Positions 18,489 through 27,848 of a DNA stretch of 64,000 bases are shown here, piece by piece. The translations under genes were made by a program, and so were the position numbers. Origin of the DNA: Bacteroidaceae bacterium (lineage in GTDB: Bacteria; Bacteroidota; Bacteroidia; Bacteroidales; Bacteroidaceae); assembly GCA_024684455.1 (NCBI GenBank), contig JAIKWU010000079.1, forward strand, positions 120,489 to 184,488, read 5' to 3'. Below the pieces are notes generated by a model. It had not been told where the DNA came from and ran no database searches. It saw only the letters and a program-made list of their open reading frames with translations. How positions within the stretch are numbered: the first letter of the stretch is position 1; each line of letters starts with the position of its first letter.

Positions 18489-18598
18489 CTGCGTTGGTAC
18501 TTCTGTTCCACCGCAGAGAAACAAAAGTTTCAGTGCGGAGGAACAGTTGTTTCAGCGCAGTGATACAAATGTTTCACTGCGCTGAGAAAAAAAGCAGT
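18489..18598. repeat. 22-bp-period tandem array, family 1 (consensus approx. cYGCRGtGaaACAaaaGTTTCA), copy 1
   Basis: Units at 18489, 18511, 18533, 18555 and 18577, each 22 nt. Confidence 0.85.
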
Positions 18599-18690
18599 TT
18601 TTTTTCACAAAAACCGCACAAGCAGACAGAAAACATCCACTGAAAAGCACTTTTTTACGCAATTATTTGTCCGTTACACCAAAAAAAGCG

Positions 18691-18698
18691 TACCTTTG
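18691..18698 (+). promoter_or_regulatory. -7 element TACCTTTG with upstream TTTG at 18666-18669
   Basis: TTTG N21 TACCTTTG, upstream of the 18816 operon. Confidence 0.6.
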
Positions 18699-18815
18699 CC
18701 CCGCTTATTGCGCCTACGGGTACTACGTACCCACCTTAACTAACTACCAACAATCTGCAAAATAGCGCTTAACTACACATTATTTATTAACCATTTTTTA
18801 CTAATTTCAATTCAC

Positions 18816-20216
18816 ATGAAGAAAATCACCATGTTGCTGGCATCATGCCTCATTGCATTGAGTGCCAGCGCACAGATGACGTTCACGTTCAGTGGTGGTG
18901 TTACAGGTACTACGTCTGTCAATTCTGTTGACGGCTCGACCACCATCACCGTGCCGGCAGGAACCGATCTGAGTGGGCTGATTAGCGCCGTGCAGATTGA
19001 CGGAACCAACGTCGCTGCCAGCAGCATCACGCCGAATCCGACGACCACCAAGATTGACTATGGTCAGTTGGAAATATTCACTTACCAGAACAAGGCCTAC
19101 GGCTTCCGCTTCGTCGAGGACGTATGGTTCTGCGCCGTGTTCATCTCAGACTGCCACACAAATCAGGGTAGTTCTCACGACGGAACCAGCAAGGAAGACC
19201 TTACCACCATCACCAACAACATTATCGCCATGGGTGACAATGGTGTGGCTAAAGTCAACTTCACGGGTGTTGACGGCCTGCCCTCAGGCTTTATTCCAAA
19301 GACCAGCATTGTGTTCTGTCTTGGTGACATCGACCAAGACAAAGGTGACAATGGCAGCAATGGTAAGCACGAGAACTTCCTTGGCGCAACCGCAACCATC
19401 TATCAAAACAGCAGTAAAAAGATCCCGTTCATCTTCATCGCCGGTAACCACGACCTTTCGCCCGACTATTGGGACAATGGGACAGACAAGGGTGTGACCT
19501 GGGGCTCAACAGGCGGTTCAAATGCAGACGATGAAACCATCTCAGCCATCAAGAGCAACAACAACTATTGGAACGGCCAGGGTGTGTTCGATGAGAACAT
19601 CCAGTATTTCACAGGTGGTAACGGTGCATGGCAACCCAACCACTTCACCTTTAAGTTCAACGACGTACGCTTCTACTGCGCCAACAACTACTGGTTCCAG
19701 AAGCCTTATGCTAAGCCCGGTATGCTGACTAGTGCCACCTACTACGCTCCAGACGGCATCATCAGTGCCCTCGAGACCTTTGTAGATAGTCACACTACCG
19801 AAGCCAGCGTCTGGATGCAACATTATTCCTTCCTTGCCGGAGACGATATCAACCGCTGGTGGCTTGATCAGAACAATGTCGGCAATTACATCACTTCAAG
19901 CAACGCATCTTCCTACGGCTCGTCAACATCTGGCATTACCTACAACGATGCGAACTCTGCCAACACTCTGAAGAAAAACCCCATTTCTGCAATCATGGCA
20001 AAGACTGCAGGAAAAGTTGAGGGCAAGGTTCAGCACTTCTCTGGTCACTATCACGAGTTTGCTGACAACACATACACCAACACGGTTACCTCCGACAATA
20101 AGGTTCGTGACTACACAGTAGGTGCCAACGGAAGAAGTGGTAACACCAACAACGCCTACGTGGTGCTCCTCAAGCGTGGCGAAGGCGTGAAGGCTGTTCT
20201 TCCTGCTAAATTCTAA
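18816..20216 (+). CDS. Secreted metallophosphoesterase (calcineurin-like)
   Basis: Signal peptide; metal-site motifs ISDCH, LGDID, GNHD, SGHYHE. Confidence 0.85.
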   Translation: MKKITMLLASCLIALSASAQMTFTFSGGVTGTTSVNSVDGSTTITVPAGTDLSGLISAVQIDGTNVAASSITPNPTTTKIDYGQLEIFTYQNKAYGFRFVEDVWFCAVFISDCHTNQGSSHDGTSKEDLTTITNNIIAMGDNGVAKVNFTGVDGLPSGFIPKTSIVFCLGDIDQDKGDNGSNGKHENFLGATATIYQNSSKKIPFIFIAGNHDLSPDYWDNGTDKGVTWGSTGGSNADDETISAIKSNNNYWNGQGVFDENIQYFTGGNGAWQPNHFTFKFNDVRFYCANNYWFQKPYAKPGMLTSATYYAPDGIISALETFVDSHTTEASVWMQHYSFLAGDDINRWWLDQNNVGNYITSSNASSYGSSTSGITYNDANSANTLKKNPISAIMAKTAGKVEGKVQHFSGHYHEFADNTYTNTVTSDNKVRDYTVGANGRSGNTNNAYVVLLKRGEGVKAVLPAKF

Positions 20217-20254
20217 TCCACATTACTAACAAAAACATAAGAAAGGACACAATT

Positions 20255-23200
20255 ATGAAAACAAAGAATTTCATCATCACACTCGTCGCCCTCCTTGCTT
20301 TTGCTGGTAATGCATGGGCACAAAAGGACATCACGAGCCAGTATATTACGAATGCAACGCTGTCTAACGGAACGACTGGTTGGACAGTCAACAACTTCAA
20401 CACTCCTGTACGAGGCAACAATACCGTGGGTTATGCCAGTGAATGTTATGCAGGATGGGGTAGTCTGGAAAAAACAGCCTATAGTTTGAAGCAGACCATT
20501 ACACTCCCTGCAGGTAACTATCGTCTTGTCAATTATGCGTTCTACCGCGAAGGAGAGGGTGCTAATGACAATCCAACCACATCACGTGCCGTCCTCAAAG
20601 CTGGTAATCAGAGTGTTGCCGTTAAAACATTGGGCAGCATATCTGGCAACAACGGCTTTGCTAACAACCAGGCTGAAGGTGCCAACTGCTTTGATTCGAA
20701 GATGTATCGCAACGTAGTTGAATTCACGGTTGCGTCCAACAACACCCAAGTTGAAATCGGACTTGAAGGAACATTCGCTGCAATACGTTCTTGGATTATT
20801 TGTGGTATGTTCGAGCTCTTCGACTTGGACGATGTTGCATCTGTAAGCTCGCCAACCGACGTAACCTACGCCATTACCAACTCTGGTTTCGAGTATCGTA
20901 ACTCCACAGGATGGACTGTCACAGATATGGCTTATCAGAACAACAACTGGGGTAACAAATCTGGTATTGGCTTTATGGAAAGATGGCAATGGGACGCTGG
21001 ACTTGGCAGCAACAAGCAAGTTACCCAGACTCTCACAGGGCTTGAAAACGGTCTGTACGAAGTCAGCGTCTATGCTCAAAACATCAACCAGCGCAACAAC
21101 GATGCTGCATCAACGGGTATGTTCCTCTATGCAAACACAGACAGAACAGAAATTGGTGCCTACGGACAGTACAAAACTCGCACGACCGTCACCAACGGAA
21201 CACTCGAAATTAAGGTGGCTCTCGAAAACTGTACTGGTAACTGGGTTGCTTTCGACCGTTTTGGCCTCTTGTTCTACGGTGACCCACTTCAAGCATATAA
21301 GGACCTGCTTGCAGAGAAGGTTGCAGAAGCTCAATCTCTCGTTGATGGAGGAACACTCCGTACTGGTGCTGCCAACCAACTGCAGGGTATCATTGATGCC
21401 AATGACAACGACGACGATGCCTTTACAACTGAGGCAGAGTTCAACACTGCCGTCAGCAACATTGAGGCTGGTATGACTCAAGCCAATGCCATTGCTGCCA
21501 CATACGCAGAATTTGAGGCCTACAAGAATCTCATTGATAACTTAGCAGCAGGAGCGCCAAGTAGTCAGGCACTGACGACATTCCAGAATGCAGTAAGCAC
21601 AGCCAACACAGCTGTGACAAATGCTACAGATACAAGCGTAGTGCCAATACAGATTGCAAACCTGCGCTCCGCAGGTCTAACCTATATCTCGGATAGTAGC
21701 GTCACAGGTACGTTCGACATTACCTTCTTGGCATCAACAGCCATCGGTGACTGGAAGAACTATTATGGAAATCCTGCTGGAACGTTGGCAGACCAGTTCT
21801 TGACCAACCGTCCAAGCAGTGTGCCTCAATTCCCCGAATTCTGGATTGCAGATGCTACTTTAACAGGTAAGCAGATTTATCAGACCGTCGAAGCCCTGCC
21901 TGCTGGTTACTATCAGGTAGGTATGTATGCAGGTGCACTGAGCACATCTCAGCGTGATGGCTTCGCTACTGAAGCCACCGACGGTGACAGCGACCGCACC
22001 TTTGCTTTTGCTGGTGACGAAAACGATGCCACATCCATCATGCGTACGGGTATGCCTATTAAGTTTGCAACGGAAGTTGACTTCAGCGAACTGACGGTTC
22101 TTGACGTGAATGTTCACCTCACAGGTCAGACCAACAACCTTACCTTCGGTATCACCAAGGACATGAACGGTTCGAACTGGCACTTCGCACAGATTGCCAG
22201 CATCGTCTATAGCAACCAGCCCGACCTTACTCAACTACAAGCAACACGCGATGCTCTCGTAGCTGAGGCACAGGGTATCCTTAACAGAGATGGTGACTAC
22301 CTGACAACCGCACAGCAACAAGCCCTTCAGGCAGCCATCACTGCTGGTAACAACGCCAACACTTTTGACAGCCTCAACACCGTGACGCTCACCACCCTGC
22401 CCAATGCCATCAACACGGCTAAGCAGCAGATTGCACAGGCACAGGCAGCCATCCCCGTGATGCACCAGGCTCTTGAACGCTTCGAGCAGTACTACAACCT
22501 CGTCGATGGTACCGACTACCAGCGCGTGACGATGTCTGCAAAGGCTTGGACTGACCTGCTCGCAAAGGTGAACGCTGCTACGCTCGCCCTCGACGACATC
22601 TCGCAGGCTCCGCAGTACGCCACCATCGCCGCTGATCTGAACGCTCAGATGGACGCTACCGACGTCAGCATCCGTCTGTTCAAGAGTTACAAGGCTATGG
22701 TAGAAGGTCTGCAGAGCCTCAGCATTGCCGCAGGCACCACCTACGCAGCCAACACCTACATGGACACAGATGCTACTGAGCAGACTGCCATCGCAGCCCT
22801 CAACACTGCATTCGTAAGTTATCGTGAAGGTCAGACCAACGACGTTAACATGGCCGGTTTCCTCGGCGCTAACCTTGACTTCTCAGAGCCTCAGGGAGAC
22901 ACCCCGTTGGTTGCAAGTACACTCGTGTATGACCTCGTAGGATGGGAAGAAACTTACTCCAACGTTCAAGCCAACGAGCGTATTCAGACCAACGCAGAAG
23001 GACACAGCGGCGAACTCTACCTGCGCTCCAACTGGACAGACCAGAACCCTGTCCTAGAAGTAGCCAAACTGAAGATGCTTCCAGAGGGTGACTACCAACT
23101 CTCACTCTCATGGAACAGCCCCATGACGAATATGATCAATCATTCGGCATACGTAGTGGGCAGCTCCAGCACAGCCATCGGCGAAGCAACCTCTGCCGCA

Positions 23201-24922
23201 ACGACACTGACCTACGACTTCACCGTCAGCGGCGAAGCCACCGACTTTGACCTCATCCTCGGCTTCCAGAAGCAGAATTCAGGCAACACAGGTGCTGAAA
23301 TCCTTGCTGACAACATCACTCTCATCTGCTTGGCAGGCACGCCGTTCCAGCGCGCTTACGACGCTGCTGAGGCTGCCGACCTCAACACTGATGCCACAGC
23401 TGCTGCCAAGGCTGCTACGACTGAGTATGCTCAGTACGATGGCAACGAAAGCGGTCTGCTCGAAAACGGTGAGCGCGGCGATGCCTACTGGCAGGCTGTC
23501 TATGTGCTCCGCAATGCCAAGACCATTGCCAATGCAAATGGCGACGCAACAAGTCTTGTAGCCAACGCAGACCTGACAAATACCACTAAGGTTGGTAACT
23601 TCCCAACTGGTTGGACAGGTACTTACGAAGGTGATGAGCCAGGTGGAAATGCATGGATTGGCACTCAAGACGGTGAGCAGGTATTCAACATCTGGGCAGC
23701 TAACATCACGCTCATTGACATGATGCAGACCATCAACAACTTGCCACAGGGTGCATATCGTCTGAGCATTGATATGGGAACCAACAACCTTCCCGCGAAT
23801 GGTGATGGTGCACCTGTCTTCTGCTTTGTCAATCCTGCCTACATGGAGATTGGTGCTTCTGAACTCGTAACAACGGACAACACAGGTGACCATCGTAACT
23901 TCGATACCTACACTGCTGCTGCAGAAGTAGGCGATGCTCACTCAGTAACCATTGGTATCCGCTCGGAAGGCCACTATTTCCAAATGAAGAACGTAACACT
24001 CGAATACATCGGCAATGCTACTACGGCAGCCGCTGAAACCGACGCTTCTTACGTCCGTCAGGACTTCTTCTGGAATAACAAGGACGCCGCCACTTTCAAA
24101 GAGTTCTTCTTCGATGGTGAAAAGTATGAGAATGCACAGAACGTGAAGGTTTATCCGACAGGTGTGAACCGTATCATCCACGGTCTCACAGGCCAGTTCG
24201 CCACAAGCGTTCCGAATGTCGATGCCAACGGTGTCATCACCATCACCGACGGTACTCCTCTCACCAACACTAAGGCCTTCACGGTAACCAGTGCTACCTA
24301 CAGCCGCGACATGTCGCGCACATGGGGTACGCTCATCCTGCCTTATCCGCTCACAAGCGATGAGAACGTGCAGTACTACACCTTCAAGAAGATTTCAACC
24401 GATGCTGATGAAAATCAATACATGGGCTTTGAGCCAGCAGAAAGCGTTGCTGCCAACACGCCTGTCGTCTTCAAGAAACTCAACAGTGAGGCCACGAGTG
24501 TAACACTCGCAGGTTTTGGTGATTTCGCAATGACAACTGCCGCACAGGGTACAGCCTCTGTCGATAATGACGACTGGACGATGGCTGGTGTCTATGCAAG
24601 CGCCACACTCACCAATGATCAGATCGATGGCACTGTCTATTACATTGCCCAGGATCAGTTCTGGAAGGCCAACACCGAAGTCGGTCTGACGATTCCTGCT
24701 TTCCGTGCTTACTTCCACGGTCCTGCAGGAGAAGGTGCAGCCAAATTCCGCATCAAGATTCTTGACGGCGAAGCAACAAGCATTGTGGACCTCACTAATG
24801 GTGTTGAACTGCGCGGCAATGTGTACACTCTCGGTGGCCAACTCGTTCGCAAGAACGCTACAAGCCTCGAAGGTCTGCACGGTACGTACATCATCGGTGG
24901 TAAGAAAGTTTTCATTAAGTAA
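20255..24922 (+). CDS. Giant secreted multidomain protein (repeated beta-sandwich/CBM-like and FIVAR-like helical segments), C-terminal tail
   Basis: Signal peptide MKTKNFIITLVALLAFAGNAWAQ; repeated LPAGxYxL... modules; C-terminal ATYSRDMSRTWGTLILPYPL module shared with the C10 peptidase protein; tail VYTLGGQLVRK...GTYIIGGKKVFIK. Confidence 0.75.
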   Translation: MKTKNFIITLVALLAFAGNAWAQKDITSQYITNATLSNGTTGWTVNNFNTPVRGNNTVGYASECYAGWGSLEKTAYSLKQTITLPAGNYRLVNYAFYREGEGANDNPTTSRAVLKAGNQSVAVKTLGSISGNNGFANNQAEGANCFDSKMYRNVVEFTVASNNTQVEIGLEGTFAAIRSWIICGMFELFDLDDVASVSSPTDVTYAITNSGFEYRNSTGWTVTDMAYQNNNWGNKSGIGFMERWQWDAGLGSNKQVTQTLTGLENGLYEVSVYAQNINQRNNDAASTGMFLYANTDRTEIGAYGQYKTRTTVTNGTLEIKVALENCTGNWVAFDRFGLLFYGDPLQAYKDLLAEKVAEAQSLVDGGTLRTGAANQLQGIIDANDNDDDAFTTEAEFNTAVSNIEAGMTQANAIAATYAEFEAYKNLIDNLAAGAPSSQALTTFQNAVSTANTAVTNATDTSVVPIQIANLRSAGLTYISDSSVTGTFDITFLASTAIGDWKNYYGNPAGTLADQFLTNRPSSVPQFPEFWIADATLTGKQIYQTVEALPAGYYQVGMYAGALSTSQRDGFATEATDGDSDRTFAFAGDENDATSIMRTGMPIKFATEVDFSELTVLDVNVHLTGQTNNLTFGITKDMNGSNWHFAQIASIVYSNQPDLTQLQATRDALVAEAQGILNRDGDYLTTAQQQALQAAITAGNNANTFDSLNTVTLTTLPNAINTAKQQIAQAQAAIPVMHQALERFEQYYNLVDGTDYQRVTMSAKAWTDLLAKVNAATLALDDISQAPQYATIAADLNAQMDATDVSIRLFKSYKAMVEGLQSLSIAAGTTYAANTYMDTDATEQTAIAALNTAFVSYREGQTNDVNMAGFLGANLDFSEPQGDTPLVASTLVYDLVGWEETYSNVQANERIQTNAEGHSGELYLRSNWTDQNPVLEVAKLKMLPEGDYQLSLSWNSPMTNMINHSAYVVGSSSTAIGEATSAATTLTYDFTVSGEATDFDLILGFQKQNSGNTGAEILADNITLICLAGTPFQRAYDAAEAADLNTDATAAAKAATTEYAQYDGNESGLLENGERGDAYWQAVYVLRNAKTIANANGDATSLVANADLTNTTKVGNFPTGWTGTYEGDEPGGNAWIGTQDGEQVFNIWAANITLIDMMQTINNLPQGAYRLSIDMGTNNLPANGDGAPVFCFVNPAYMEIGASELVTTDNTGDHRNFDTYTAAAEVGDAHSVTIGIRSEGHYFQMKNVTLEYIGNATTAAAETDASYVRQDFFWNNKDAATFKEFFFDGEKYENAQNVKVYPTGVNRIIHGLTGQFATSVPNVDANGVITITDGTPLTNTKAFTVTSATYSRDMSRTWGTLILPYPLTSDENVQYYTFKKISTDADENQYMGFEPAESVAANTPVVFKKLNSEATSVTLAGFGDFAMTTAAQGTASVDNDDWTMAGVYASATLTNDQIDGTVYYIAQDQFWKANTEVGLTIPAFRAYFHGPAGEGAAKFRIKILDGEATSIVDLTNGVELRGNVYTLGGQLVRKNATSLEGLHGTYIIGGKKVFIK

Positions 24923-24941
24923 TCAAAAAAACAATAACGAA

Positions 24942-25118
24942 ATGAACAAGAAAGCATATATCATACCACTCGTACAGGTGACGCCTGCCGACTGTCTTGA
25001 CACATACTGCGCTGGCGAAAACTCCATCCCTGGTGGTGGAGAAGGCGGTCCTGGCATTGCCGAGGGTAAGGAGCGCAAAGACGAAACAGATGACAACGAT
25101 TGGGGAAGCCTCTGGTGA
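24942..25118 (+). CDS. Small acidic protein A of the 'WGSLW' family (58 aa)
   Basis: ATG 24942: MNKKAYIIPLVQVTPADCLDTYCAGENSIPGGGEGGPGIAEGKERKDETDDNDWGSLW*; aligns with peptide B; 19 nt after the giant gene and followed by a terminator. The ORF-track start at 24705 is an overlapping extension. Confidence 0.8.
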   Translation: MNKKAYIIPLVQVTPADCLDTYCAGENSIPGGGEGGPGIAEGKERKDETDDNDWGSLW

Positions 25119-25138
25119 CCCCAACCCACATACGCAAG

Positions 25139-25175
25139 AAGGGCTGCAAACCTCAGTGGTTTGCAGCCCTTTGTT
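25139..25175 (+). terminator. Intrinsic terminator after peptide A
   Basis: aagggctgcaaacc tcagt ggtttgcagccctt tgtttt. Confidence 0.85.
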
Positions 25176-25190
25176 TTCAAAAGTGGGTCA

Positions 25191-25271
25191 TGTAGGGACG
25201 CCCCGTGGGGCGTCCATGTTGGTTATCCTCGCCTACTCTCCTTCATTGACGCCCCGTGGGGCGTCCCTACA
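25191..25271. repeat. Pair of inverted palindromic repeats 'tgtagggacgccccgtggggcgtcc'
   Basis: tgtagggacgccccgtggggcgtcc (25191) and gacgccccgtggggcgtccctaca (25248-25271), between convergent transcripts. Confidence 0.85.
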
Positions 25272-25279
25272 AAAGTGAA

Positions 25280-27592
25280 TCAGAGCAAGAGGCCGATTTG
25301 GTGGACAGCGGCGGAGACGACCCAGGCGACGGCGGTGGTGTAGGCGGCAGCGACGGCTGCCCAACGCCAAGAGCCCGTCTCGTTCTTGATGGCGACGATG
25401 GTGGCGATGCAGGGGAAGTAGAGGAGGACGAAGAGAAGGTAGCAGTAGGCGGTAAGGGGGGTGAGGCCGTCGAGTCCTCCGAGCACGCCGATGGTCGATG
25501 CGACAATTTCCTTCGCTCCCAATCCTGCGATGAGACTAACGTCGAGTTGCCAATTGAAGCCTTGCAGGGTGAAGAGGGGGGCTACTGCTTGTCCGATGTG
25601 TCCGATGAGGCTCTCCTCCATCGAGGGTGCCACGCCGTGCGTGCCGAAGTAGCCGAGCGCCCAGACGATGATGCTGGCGACGAGGATGATGCCGCCCATC
25701 TTCTTCAGGTATTCCTTGCCTTTCTCCCACGTGTGCCGCGCAATGGCCTTGCGTGTAGGCCAGCGGTAGGGCGGCAGTTCCATGACAAAGGGTGTGTCTT
25801 CACCTCGTAGCACGAAGCGCGAAAGGATGCGGCTCACGATGACGCTGACGACGATGCCCACGACATAGAGCGACATCATGACGAAGGGACGCCACTGCTG
25901 TGCGAAAAAGATGCCTGTAATCATAATGTAGATGGGCAGTCTCGCACTGCACGACATGAAGGGCAGGACCATCATGGTGATGAGCCTGCTGCGGCGGCTT
26001 TCGATGGTTCGTGTGGCCATGACGGCGGGCACGTTGCAGCCGAAACCCATGATGAGGGGGATGAACGACTTGCCGTGGAGTCCCATGCGGTGCATGAGTT
26101 TGTCCATGATGAAGGCGGCGCGGGCCATGTAGCCCGAGTCTTCCATGAAGGAGATGAAGAAGTAGAGGATGAGGATTTGTGGCAGGAATACGATGACGGA
26201 GCCGACACCGGCGATGATGCCATCGACCATCATGTCCTTGAGCATTCCGTCGGGCATGGTGCCGGAGACGAATGTGCCGAGCCACTCGACGCCTTGTTCA
26301 ATCCAGTCCATCGGATACTGCCCGACAACAAAGGTCGTCTCGAACATGACGAAGAGAATGAGGAAGAAGATGGGGAAGCCAAAGTAGCGATGCGAGAGCA
26401 GGTGGTCGATGCTGTGGGTGACGCGGTAGGTGTCTTCCTTCGTGCCGACGTCGTAGCCTGCCTCCTTCAGCGCACCGTTGATGAAGCCGTACTTGGCGTC
26501 CATGATGGTTGTCTCGCTGTCCTGCGCCGTTTCTTCCATGATACGCTCGGCTGCATGGTCGCGTGCCTCGATGATGGCTTTGCTGTTGGGCAGCGTTTGC
26601 ACGAAACGCTCGATGTCCTTGTCGTTCTCCAGGAGTTTTATGCCGAGGTAGCGTGTCGAATAGTGTGCACGCACGTCCTCGTTCTGCTTGAGCAGTTGCT
26701 GGATGGCCTCGATGCCGTGTTCGACCTCGTGTCCGTGGGGAATGTGTATGTGGCGCAGGCCGTAGTCACTCTCGTAAGCATCGATGACGGTACGGAAGAG
26801 TTCCTTCACGCCTCGTCCCGTCTTGAACGACGTGGGCACCATCGGTACGCCGAGCAGGGTCGAGAGCACCTGTAGGTCGAGCGTGTCGCCACGGCGTTCA
26901 AACTCATCGTACATATTGAGGGCACACACTACGCGCACGTTCATGTCGATGAGTTGGGTGGTAAGGTAGAGATTGCGTTCAAGGTTCGACGCATCGATGA
27001 CGTTGATGATGACGTCGGGAGTCTGATCGACGATGTACTTGCGGACGTAGAGTTCCTCGGGGCTGTAGGCCGACAGCGAATAGGTGCCAGGCAGGTCGAT
27101 GAGGTTGAAGTCATAGCCTTCAAACTCGGCGTGTGCCTCGGCTGCATCCACGGTCACGCCACTGTAATTGCCCACACGGGCATGGGCACCGCTGGCATAG
27201 TTGAACAGCGATGTCTTGCCACAGTTGGGGTTGCCGACCAGGGCAAGGGAGATGGACCCACTACCAACAGACTCTCCAGACCCCTCCCCGTCCCTCCCCA
27301 AGGGGAGGGCGTAAATTCTGCCTTTCGGATGAGACATCATACGCCCTCCCCTTGGGGAGGGACGGGGAGGGGTCTCCTGTATCTCTATCTGTCTGGCCTC
27401 CTCCCTACGCAGCGACACTTCGTAGTTCATGATGCGGTACTTCACGGGATCGTGTAGTGGGGCATTGAGCAGCGCTTCCACCTGCTGACCGCGGATGAAG
27501 CCCATCTCGACAATGCGCTTGCGGAAGCCACCGTGTCCCAGTACCTTCACAATTACCGCCTTCTCACCTGTCTGAAGTTCCGATAGTCGCAT
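25280..27592 (-). CDS. FeoA-FeoB fusion ferrous iron transporter
   Basis: FeoA: MRLSELQTGEKAVIVKVLGHGGFRKRIVEMGFIRGQQVEAL; FeoB: LALVGNPNCGKTSLFNYASGAHARVGNYSGVTVD, Gate domains. Start taken at 27592, not 27742. Confidence 0.95.
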   Translation of the reverse strand: MRLSELQTGEKAVIVKVLGHGGFRKRIVEMGFIRGQQVEALLNAPLHDPVKYRIMNYEVSLRREEARQIEIQETPPRPSPRGGRMMSHPKGRIYALPLGRDGEGSGESVGSGSISLALVGNPNCGKTSLFNYASGAHARVGNYSGVTVDAAEAHAEFEGYDFNLIDLPGTYSLSAYSPEELYVRKYIVDQTPDVIINVIDASNLERNLYLTTQLIDMNVRVVCALNMYDEFERRGDTLDLQVLSTLLGVPMVPTSFKTGRGVKELFRTVIDAYESDYGLRHIHIPHGHEVEHGIEAIQQLLKQNEDVRAHYSTRYLGIKLLENDKDIERFVQTLPNSKAIIEARDHAAERIMEETAQDSETTIMDAKYGFINGALKEAGYDVGTKEDTYRVTHSIDHLLSHRYFGFPIFFLILFVMFETTFVVGQYPMDWIEQGVEWLGTFVSGTMPDGMLKDMMVDGIIAGVGSVIVFLPQILILYFFISFMEDSGYMARAAFIMDKLMHRMGLHGKSFIPLIMGFGCNVPAVMATRTIESRRSRLITMMVLPFMSCSARLPIYIMITGIFFAQQWRPFVMMSLYVVGIVVSVIVSRILSRFVLRGEDTPFVMELPPYRWPTRKAIARHTWEKGKEYLKKMGGIILVASIIVWALGYFGTHGVAPSMEESLIGHIGQAVAPLFTLQGFNWQLDVSLIAGLGAKEIVASTIGVLGGLDGLTPLTAYCYLLFVLLYFPCIATIVAIKNETGSWRWAAVAAAYTTAVAWVVSAAVHQIGLLL
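27278..27375. repeat. Long perfect palindrome inserted in frame in the FeoA-FeoB linker
   Basis: 36-nt arms agacccctccccgtccctccccaaggggagggcgta / exact reverse complement at 27340-27375; encodes PPRPSPRGGR...ALPLGRDGEGS. Confidence 0.9.
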
Positions 27593-27746
27593 TCTCCTTC
27601 TCTTTTTCGGCTGCAAAGTTACGGTAAATTTCGCGTCTTTCAGTATTTTCATCCCCGAAAAAAACAGATAATACCCACAAATAGGTATTTGGAGACGTAC
27701 GCTCCGTAGAACGAACGGCGAAAAAGAGCAGCGAAATGTCAACGCT

Positions 27747-27834
27747 AAGTGCTTGGCGTAAACACGCTAAGCACTTGGAAGAAAAACGCCAAGCACTTGG
27801 CGTGATTGTTCCAAGCACTTGGCGATATAAAAAA
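27747..27834. repeat. 22-bp-period tandem array, family 2 (AAGCACTTGG...CC), copy 1
   Basis: Units at 27747, 27769, 27791 and 27813, each 22 nt with palindromic core CCAAGCACTTGG. Confidence 0.85.
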
Positions 27835-27848
27835 AGTGGAAAGAGGAA

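Noticed and set aside
18489-18598. Possible CRISPR array (short regular repeats), also at 27747, 37425 and 52791
   Set aside because: Period is 22 nt in total with no 25-40 nt unique spacers between repeats, and no cas genes; better described as tandem palindromic arrays.
24705-25118. 137-aa ORF overlapping the end of the giant protein gene
   Set aside because: The upstream 79 codons overlap the giant gene in another frame; only the part from ATG 24942 (peptide A) has family support.
27592-27742. N-terminal 50-residue extension of FeoAB in the ORF track
   Set aside because: The extension crosses the promoter core (minus-strand TAACTTTGCAG) and approaches the 22-bp array; FeoA homology begins at MRLSELQTG (27592).
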